Source of the DNA: Microbacterium sp. ABRD28
GTDB lineage: Bacteria > Actinomycetota > Actinomycetes > Actinomycetales > Microbacteriaceae
Assembly (NCBI RefSeq): GCF_003850245.1
Contig: NZ_CP031015.1
Span: forward strand, 310,001 to 374,000
Length of the DNA stretch: 64,000 nucleotides
Direction of reading: 5' to 3'
Both the position numbers and the translations under genes were made by a program. The notes beneath the pieces are model-generated. The model had not been told where the DNA came from. It made no database searches and saw only the letters and a program-made list of their open reading frames with translations. Of the stretch, positions 58,573 through 64,000 are shown piece by piece (the first letter of the stretch is position 1; every line of letters begins with the position of its first letter).

Positions 58573-59276
58573 CCCTCGCGGTGCGCGACACGCAGTTGCG
58601 GGAGCTCATGGACGACCCCGCGTGCGATCTCTCGCGCCTGAATGCGACCCTCCGCCGCTTCGCGGTGGTCAACCGCCTGGTATCGGGATGGGGCGCCGTG
58701 TACCGGTCACGGGTCGCGCCGTATCTGCGCGGGCTCGGACGCCCGGCCCGGGTGCTCGATCTCGGATGCGGCGGGGGCGACGTCATCGCCCGGCTCGCCG
58801 CGCTCGCGCGCCGTGACGGGCTGGCGGCCGAGTGGCTCGGCGTCGACCCCGATGAGCGGGCGGTGTCGGTCGCGACGCGGTATGCCGGTTCGGGCATACG
58901 GTTCGAGGCCACCGACTCGGGCACGCTGCGATCACGCGGCGACCGGTTCGACCTCGTGCTCTCCAACCACGTGCTGCACCACCTCGACCCGGCCGCGTTC
59001 GCGGCGTTCCGCGATGATTCGCTCGCACTGGTTCAGGGACCTTCCGGCGGCGTCGTGCTGCACGGCGACATCGCCCGCGGGCACCTGGCGTACGGGCTGT
59101 ATGCCGTGGGGATCACGCCGCTCGCCCCGGGCTCGTTCCTGCGGACGGACGGGCTCCGCAGCATCCGTCGCTCGTATACCGCCCCCGAGCTCGCAGCCGC
59201 CCTCGGGCCGGGGTGGCGGGTCGAACAGCCGGCACCGTTCCGGGTGCTGGCCGTGGCGGAGGCCCGCCATGCCTGA
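58569..59276 (+). CDS. Class I SAM-dependent methyltransferase
   Basis: The 235-residue enzyme has the SAM motif VLDLGCGGGDVIARL (about residues 62-76) and an acidic second motif (EWLGVDPDERAV). The post-motif LVLSNHVLHHLDP completes the Rossmann fold. As the second gene of the polyketide operon, it probably methylates the product or an intermediate. The start (GTG 58569) overlaps the PKS stop (GTGA). Confidence 0.9.
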   Translation: MTLAVRDTQLRELMDDPACDLSRLNATLRRFAVVNRLVSGWGAVYRSRVAPYLRGLGRPARVLDLGCGGGDVIARLAALARRDGLAAEWLGVDPDERAVSVATRYAGSGIRFEATDSGTLRSRGDRFDLVLSNHVLHHLDPAAFAAFRDDSLALVQGPSGGVVLHGDIARGHLAYGLYAVGITPLAPGSFLRTDGLRSIRRSYTAPELAAALGPGWRVEQPAPFRVLAVAEARHA

Positions 59277-60402
59277 CGTCGTCGTCGTGGGCGCCGGACC
59301 CGTCGGTCTGCTGGCAGCCGCCGAGCTGCGACGCCTCGGCTGCGACGTCACGGTGATCGAGCGTCGGCCGGTCGCGGGGCCCGGATCACGGGCGATCGGG
59401 CTTCATTCGCCGTCGCTTGCCGCCCTCGAACCGGGGGGATACACCGAGCGCCTGCTCGCCGAGGCGCTGCGCGTGGATCGGGGGGAGGCGCGCGCGGACG
59501 GCGAGGTGCTGGGGGTGGTGCGCTTCGATCGGCTGTCGCGCCGCTTCCCCTTCGTCGCGACCCTGCCCCAGGCCGCGACCGAACGGGTTCTGACGGATGC
59601 CGCGCCGGACGTGGACCGGGGGGTCACCGTGCGAGGTGTCGTGGCCGAGCGCGCGGCGGTCCGGATCGATGTCGAGCGGGCAGAGGGGCCCGGCGAGATG
59701 CGCGCGGCGGTGGTGGTCGTGGCCTCGGGGGCGGGGGCGCGCGATCTCGTCTACCGCCCCGGCGCCGTCGCCGTGCGCGAATACGCCGACCGGTATCTCA
59801 TGTCCGACGCACCGGCCGGCGGCCGGCCGGTCGCCGAGGTGCACCTCGACCGCGGGGGCGTTCTGGAGTCGTTCCCGATGCCGGGTGGACTGCGCCGGTT
59901 CGTCGCGTGGGATCCGTCGCCTGACGAAGACGCCCCCGCCGCGCGGACCGCTCGGCTGCGGGCGGCCGTCGCCGACCGCGTCGGGGCGGATGAGGCAGCC
60001 TCGATCACGGGGGCGACGTCGTTCCGGGTGCGCCGGGCCGTCGCGCCGCGGCTGCGACGCGGGAGGGTCGTGGTGATCGGCGACGCGGCCCACGAGGTCA
60101 GCCCGATCGGCGGGCAGGGGATGAACCTCGGGCTGCTGGATGCCGCCACGCTCGCACCGCTCGTTGCGGCGTGGGCGCGGCGCGGCGACGCGCCCGATGC
60201 CGAGCTCGCGCGATGGGAGCGGCGCCGGGTCGCCTCCGCGCGGCGCGCGGCCATGCTGGCGTCGCTCAACACCGGGCTCGGGCGACCGCTCGGCGCAGCC
60301 GGGGATCGGGCGCGCCGAGCGGCGCTGCGCGTGCTCCTCGCGGGGCCGGGTGGTCGCGCGTTCGCCCACGCCTACGCGATGGGCCTCGACCTCGACGCGT
60401 GA
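59269..60402 (+). CDS. FAD-dependent monooxygenase
   Basis: The 377-residue flavin enzyme has VVVVGAGPVGLLAAAEL (about residues 4-20), the EERR-like VIERRPVAGPGSRAIGL segment and GDAAHEVSPIGGQGMNLGLLDA, the GD motif of aromatic hydroxylases. It is the third gene of the operon (8-base overlap with the methyltransferase). It probably hydroxylates the aromatic ring of the polyketide to a quinol. NAD(P)H would come from solution. Confidence 0.9.
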   Translation: MPDVVVVGAGPVGLLAAAELRRLGCDVTVIERRPVAGPGSRAIGLHSPSLAALEPGGYTERLLAEALRVDRGEARADGEVLGVVRFDRLSRRFPFVATLPQAATERVLTDAAPDVDRGVTVRGVVAERAAVRIDVERAEGPGEMRAAVVVVASGAGARDLVYRPGAVAVREYADRYLMSDAPAGGRPVAEVHLDRGGVLESFPMPGGLRRFVAWDPSPDEDAPAARTARLRAAVADRVGADEAASITGATSFRVRRAVAPRLRRGRVVVIGDAAHEVSPIGGQGMNLGLLDAATLAPLVAAWARRGDAPDAELARWERRRVASARRAAMLASLNTGLGRPLGAAGDRARRAALRVLLAGPGGRAFAHAYAMGLDLDA

Positions 60403-60418
60403 GGGCGCCCGCCCCAGC

Positions 60419-60472
60419 GCGAGGGTGCACTCCCCACCCGCGAGGGTGCACTCCCTACCCGCGAGGGTGCAC
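60419..60472. repeat. 21-bp tandem repeat array, locus 2 (3 units, reverse)
   Basis: GCGAGGGTGCACTCCCCACCC units begin at 60419, 60440 and 60461. This is the reverse complement of the unit at the two other loci. The array follows the end of the monooxygenase gene and precedes the DUF2255 gene on the same strand. Confidence 0.85.
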
Positions 60473-60511
60473 GCGCTGGCCGGCCTCGCCGTCGACGCGT
60501 AGCGTGGTTTC

Positions 60512-60922
60512 GTGAGCTTCTCCGATGTCGTGAACCACCTCGACGCGACGCAGGTCGTCGCGATCATCACCCGCCGCCAGGACGGGTCGCCCACCGCCAC
60601 CCCGATCTGGGCCGTCGTGATCGACGGCGTTCCCTATGTGCGCTCCGCCTACGGCGAGAAGGCGTGGTGGTATCGCCACGTGACGGCCGGTCGCGAGGTC
60701 GCGTTCGCAATGCGCGACGGCGCGGTGGCCGAACGCGACAAGGAAGCCGCCCTCGAGCTTCCGCGTGAGCGCGTCGCGCTCGAGCCCGTGCCTGTCGACG
60801 ACCCGATCAACGACCGCATCGACGAGGCTCTCTGGGCGAAGTACGCCGACGCGCCCTCATCGGTCGAGGAGACGATCACTCCGCGCGCCCGCGCCTGCAC
60901 CTTCCGCGTCGTCGCCCCCTGA
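60512..60922 (+). CDS. DUF2255 (PNPOx-like) protein
   Basis: The 136-residue protein has the split-barrel pattern VVAIITRRQDGSPTATPIWAVV, VPYVRSAYGEKAWWYRHV and VDDPINDRIDEALWAKYAD. Such proteins may bind flavin or F420, but function is not assigned. GTG 60512 is preceded by TAGCGT six bases upstream. It may have its own promoter, separate from the polyketide operon. Confidence 0.82.
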   Translation: MSFSDVVNHLDATQVVAIITRRQDGSPTATPIWAVVIDGVPYVRSAYGEKAWWYRHVTAGREVAFAMRDGAVAERDKEAALELPRERVALEPVPVDDPINDRIDEALWAKYADAPSSVEETITPRARACTFRVVAP

Positions 60923-60925
60923 CCC

Positions 60926-61591
60926 TCAGGTCCGGCGCTCGTGCCGCCGGGGCTTGAGCCTCGGCGGAGCGTCGGTCGCCGGCATCCATTCACACGTGAA
61001 GCTCCCGCGATAGCCGAAGAGGAAGCCGAACCGAGCGTTTCGCACCTCGAGATCGACGTGGAAGCGCTCGTCCGACTCGTCGAACCACTCCCTCAGGACC
61101 GCCCGGCCGCTGAAGAGCATCGGGAACGAGAACGCGACCGGGCCCTCGTAGAACCGCTGCGCGTCCGACCGCAGCTCGAGCCCGCCGCGGTCGTCGACGG
61201 CGAGGTCTAGGTCGACCGCGAGGTGCTGGTGAGTGCCGAGGTAGTCCACGATGCGGTTGGCGTCTCGGATCATCGTGGCGTCGAACCGCCGTCGCGTGCC
61301 GCGCACGGCGTATTCGCGCACGAAGGTGACCGTCTCACGCCCGAACGGATCCCGGTAGGGATAGTTCTCGATGACGAACGGCACGTTCTCGCCGACATCG
61401 GGGACGAGGATGTTGCGGAGCCGGCCGATGTGGAGGAACGGCACGGTCCACCACGGTCCTCGCCGGATGGATGACATCACCCCGCGCCCGACGCACGCCT
61501 CGGCCGACGCGAGCCCCACCCCGAAGCGCCGCTGCATCATGGGATGCAATCGGGTGAAGTCGCTCCCAAGCACCTCGGCGAACATCGACAT
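60926..61591 (-). CDS. DUF4166 domain protein
   Basis: The 221-residue protein reads FARLHP-like FTRLHPMMQRRFGVGLASAEACVG, then PFLHIGRLRNILVPDVGENVPFVIENYPYRDPFGRETVTFVR, the DUF4166 consensus. Its function is unknown. It is translated from ATG 61591, which overlaps the SRPBCC stop (TGATG), so both are made together. The gene is convergent with the DUF2255 gene, with 3 bases between the stops. Confidence 0.85.
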   Translation of the reverse strand: MSMFAEVLGSDFTRLHPMMQRRFGVGLASAEACVGRGVMSSIRRGPWWTVPFLHIGRLRNILVPDVGENVPFVIENYPYRDPFGRETVTFVREYAVRGTRRRFDATMIRDANRIVDYLGTHQHLAVDLDLAVDDRGGLELRSDAQRFYEGPVAFSFPMLFSGRAVLREWFDESDERFHVDLEVRNARFGFLFGYRGSFTCEWMPATDAPPRLKPRRHERRT

Positions 61592-62217
61592 CACGCGCCA
61601 TCCTTCGGGTCGGGAAGAGCCTCGAGGGTCGCCGGCGCCGTGGCGACGCCCGATCCACGACGGGCACGGGTCGGCGTCCTCGCGCACCTCGCCGCGCGCG
61701 GGCGGTCACGCCGCCACCACCACACGACGCTCACCAGGGGCCACCGCTCGGGCGGGACCCCGGTCTCGATCCAGATCCGGAGCCGGTCGAAGCTCCACGC
61801 CGTCGCCCAGCCGAGGAGCGGGCGGACGATCAGGTCGAGCGGCCCCCACCCGGGCGTGTAGTCGTATCCGGTCAGGAAGACGGTGCGATCCCCGTCGGGC
61901 ACGTACCGCCAGAAGCCGTGACCGGAACGGATCGGCGAGAGTCGGTCTCGCGTGTGGAATCGCAGGGCCGACGTCCGGGTGCCGTCGGCACGTTGGCGTT
62001 CCCCGACGCTGACGCCGGTGCCGCGCACCGTGTGCAACGGCGTGCGCCGCTCGTATCGGAAACGGGTCGGCGTCGTGGCATCCGATTCCGGACGCGGATC
62101 CGGATCGATGCGCGAGAAGCGGATGTCCCAGCGAGCGTGTGAGACGGGGTCCTGGGTCAAGCGCCATACCGTCTCGACGTCCGCGGCGATCGCCGTCTCG
62201 ACGTAGATCCGGTCCAT
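61591..62217 (-). CDS. SRPBCC-fold protein
   Basis: The 208-residue protein begins YVETAIAADVETVWRLTQDPVSHARWD, the START/SRPBCC ligand-cavity fold, and has a Trp-rich middle (PGWGPLDLIVRPLLGWATAWSFDRLRIWIE). The last 35 residues are basic and disordered. It may bind a hydrophobic ligand. Position between the DUF4166 and UbiA genes suggests a role with isoprenoid or polyketide lipids, without proof. Confidence 0.82.
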   Translation of the reverse strand: MDRIYVETAIAADVETVWRLTQDPVSHARWDIRFSRIDPDPRPESDATTPTRFRYERRTPLHTVRGTGVSVGERQRADGTRTSALRFHTRDRLSPIRSGHGFWRYVPDGDRTVFLTGYDYTPGWGPLDLIVRPLLGWATAWSFDRLRIWIETGVPPERWPLVSVVWWWRRDRPRAARCARTPTRARRGSGVATAPATLEALPDPKDGA

Positions 62218-62270
62218 TCCGACAGGGTAGGGCGCGGCATCCGCTCCCCGGCGACCGCCGGCCGGGCGTG

Positions 62271-63113
62271 TCATCCTCTCAAGGCGCCGCCCGACAGGAT
62301 GAGCTGGACCGCCAGGAGAAGCGCCGACAGCATCACCAGCCGGAAGAGCGTCCGCCCCGGCGCGCGGTTCACCGTCAGCACGACGGTCGCAACCGCCAGC
62401 GCGACGACGGCTGCGAACAGCACCCACGACACCACAGCGATTCGTGCCGCGTCGCCGGCGACCGGTCCGAGCAGCACGGCCAGCGCCCCCGCGACGACGC
62501 CGAGCGCTGCGAGCACCGTCGATGCGCGCGCCCCGATCCGGTGGGGAAGCCCCCGCACCCCGGTCTTGCGGTCGGCATCGAGGTCGGGCAGCACGTTCGT
62601 CAGGTGCACCGAGGCACCGAGTGTCGCACCGGCGAGCGTCGCCCACGCGGGTGCGAGCGCCGGCGGCGAGGCTGCGAGGGTCGCCAGCGACGGGAGTGTT
62701 CCGAAGGCGACGAGGAACGGCACGATCGACAGCGGGGTCGACTTCAAGGGTCGGTTGTAGATCCAGCCCGAGAGGATGATCACGCCGTTGCCGACGAGCA
62801 CACCCCACCCGAGCGGTGCGGACAGCGTCAACGCCACGACGACGCAGACGATCGCACCGATCCACGCGACCCGGCCGCTGACGTCTCCGCGGGCGATCGG
62901 CTTATCGGTGCGGCCGACCGCGCGGTCGCGGTCGGCGTCGATCGCGTCGTTGGAGATGCCGATCGACAGCTGGCCGAAGAACACGGCGGCAGCGAGCAGC
63001 GCGATGCGCCAGGCCTCCAGCCCCGCGGCGATGCCGAGACCCGTCGACAGCGCGGTGACGACGAGGGTCGGTCCGGGATGGGACGACCCCCACAGCGCCC
63101 GGACGATCCGCAT
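62271..63113 (-). CDS. UbiA-family prenyltransferase
   Basis: The 280-residue membrane enzyme has the two Asp-rich motifs NDAIDADRD (about residues 55-63) and DLDADRKTG (about 177-185) that bind the prenyl diphosphate, and about eight helices. It joins a prenyl chain to an aromatic ring. Together with the type III PKS about 5 kb away, it could yield a prenylated quinone. The three minus-strand genes 62271-60926 form one likely unit. Note that the gene could also serve an ordinary menaquinone-like pathway. Confidence 0.9.
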   Translation of the reverse strand: MRIVRALWGSSHPGPTLVVTALSTGLGIAAGLEAWRIALLAAAVFFGQLSIGISNDAIDADRDRAVGRTDKPIARGDVSGRVAWIGAIVCVVVALTLSAPLGWGVLVGNGVIILSGWIYNRPLKSTPLSIVPFLVAFGTLPSLATLAASPPALAPAWATLAGATLGASVHLTNVLPDLDADRKTGVRGLPHRIGARASTVLAALGVVAGALAVLLGPVAGDAARIAVVSWVLFAAVVALAVATVVLTVNRAPGRTLFRLVMLSALLLAVQLILSGGALRG

Positions 63114-63131
63114 TCCCTGAAGCTATCGGAC

Positions 63132-63235
63132 GAGTGCACCCTCGCGGGGAGGGGGCGCACCCTCGCGGGCAGGGAGTGCACTCTCGCGGGCAGGGGGCGC
63201 ACTCTCGCGCAGACGAGTGCACCCTCGCGGGGAGG
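63132..63235. repeat. 21-bp tandem repeat array, locus 3 (5 units)
   Basis: GAGTGCACCCTCGCGGGGAGG (63132) and variants start at 63153, 63174, 63195 and 63215, with period 20-21. They lie between the UbiA start and the clpB stop. Confidence 0.88.
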
Positions 63236-63241
63236 GAGGGG

Positions 63242-64000
63242 TCAGTCCTCGAGGATCGCCTCGATGACCTCGTCCTCCTCTGCCGCTCCGCCGCCCGACC
63301 CCGCCGCAGGACCGTCGCTGGTGAGCACCAGCGCCGACCCGTCGGCGGCGACGTCGACGCGCACCAGGTCGCCGTCGCGCACCCCGCCCGAGAGGATCGC
63401 CATCGCGAGGCGGTCCTGGATCTCGGACTGGATGAGACGACGCAGCGGCCGCGCCCCGAACACCGGGTCGTACCCGCGCTCGGCGAGCCACGCGCGCGCG
63501 TCGGGAGTGACGGCCAGCGTCAGACGCCGGTCCTTCAGCCGCCGCTGCAGCAGGTCGACGGCGAGCTCCACGATCTGGGCGAGGTCGTCCTCGGTGAGGG
63601 CCTGGAAGATCACGATGTCGTCGAGGCGGTTGATGAACTCCGGCTTGAACGCCTGACGGACCAGCGCCTGCACCTGCTCGCGCTTGACCTCGGTCGACAG
63701 CGTCGGGTCGATGAGGATCGGCGACCCCAGGTTCGAGGTGAGGATCACGATCACGTTCTTGAAGTCGACCGTGCGCCCCTGCCCATCGGTCAGGCGCCCG
63801 TCATCCATCACCTGCAGCAGCACGTCGAACACCTCGGGGTGCGCCTTCTCGACCTCGTCGAGCAGCACCACCGAATACGGACGCCGCCGCACAGCCTCGG
63901 TGAGCTGACCGCCCTGCTCGTACCCGATGTACCCGGGAGGAGCGCCGACGAGCCGCGAGACCGAGTGCTTCTCGCCGTACTCCGACATGTCGATGCGCAC
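63242..64000 (-). CDS. clpB: ATP-dependent chaperone ClpB, C-terminal part (partial)
   Basis: The 252 visible residues cover the second AAA+ domain from [40 protein letters not shown] (Walker B) to the C-terminal D2 small domain ([19 protein letters not shown]). ClpB threads aggregated protein with DnaK. A long Gly/Ala/Glu tail follows ([18 protein letters not shown]). The N-terminal part lies beyond base 64000. The extended tail is a little longer than usual. Gene begins outside the window. Confidence 0.95.
   Translation of the reverse strand: MRIDMSEYGEKHSVSRLVGAPPGYIGYEQGGQLTEAVRRRPYSVVLLDEVEKAHPEVFDVLLQVMDDGRLTDGQGRTVDFKNVIVILTSNLGSPILIDPTLSTEVKREQVQALVRQAFKPEFINRLDDIVIFQALTEDDLAQIVELAVDLLQRRLKDRRLTLAVTPDARAWLAERGYDPVFGARPLRRLIQSEIQDRLAMAILSGGVRDGDLVRVDVAADGSALVLTSDGPAAGSGGGAAEEDEVIEAILED

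Overview
The window is high-GC actinobacterial DNA. Many genes start with GTG, neighbouring genes often overlap by ATGA or GTGA, and many starts are leaderless, with a TANNNT -10 box 6-8 bases before the start codon. This style, the type VII secretion ATPase at the left edge and the gene complement fit the family Microbacteriaceae, most likely Microbacterium. The genus is inferred from style, not from a marker gene. No rRNA, tRNA, CRISPR array, phage or transposase gene was seen.

Layout. 1-930: end of a type VII secretion locus (eccC). 925-4485: lipoprotein, menC/NSAR-type enolase, GNAT and DUF3237 genes. 4592-14489: MFS and POT transporters, a COG4637-type ATPase, small membrane proteins, a cysteine-desulfurase-like protein, dinB and a phosphatase. 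14513-20899: an aromatic (beta-ketoadipate) locus with intact pcaI-pcaJ-pcaF-iclR, a double palindrome operator, a two-domain thioesterase, and the remains of pcaD, probably pobA, and a MarR regulator. 21000-25722: amine oxidase, purU, two genes broken by internal deletion, and a beta-lactamase-fold protein without its catalytic residues. 25797-31495: M13 peptidase, a four-copy 83-bp hairpin repeat, MATE pump and metal P-type ATPase. 32363-36224: a four-gene operon joining a GAF-PP2C phosphatase, a cellulose-synthase-like GT2 enzyme, a STAS protein and an anti-sigma-type kinase. 36238-41014: DtxR regulator, SDR, HAD, YdeI, pyrE, xthA. 41095-44239: leader peptide, crtI and a carotenoid oxygenase, all overlapping. 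44250-53556: two-component system, FMN reductase, NatAB-like ABC exporter, zwf, GH16-like and VOC proteins. 53669-57381: TetR plus glycosyltransferase, ArsR plus MFS pump. 57445-63113: type III PKS, methyltransferase and FAD hydroxylase, followed by DUF2255, DUF4166, SRPBCC and UbiA prenyltransferase genes. 63242-64000: C-terminal part of clpB.

The most interesting system is the 32363-36224 operon. It appears to place a membrane polysaccharide synthase under a partner-switch circuit (phosphatase, STAS antagonist, HATPase kinase). The synthase has no PilZ domain. It carries a helix-rich insertion of about 155 residues exactly between the GSNAVLRR and TED motifs of the catalytic domain. No sigma factor is encoded nearby, so direct control of the synthase by the switch proteins is a testable idea.

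The window also holds four families of short repeats: an inverted-repeat element of about 84 bp (three copies, one forming the 5' end of a lipoprotein gene), an 83-bp tandem hairpin repeat (four copies), a 21-bp tandem repeat (three loci, eleven units) and a 23-bp repeat. Several genes are decayed by frameshift or internal deletion. All function calls rest on motifs read by eye, without database searches.
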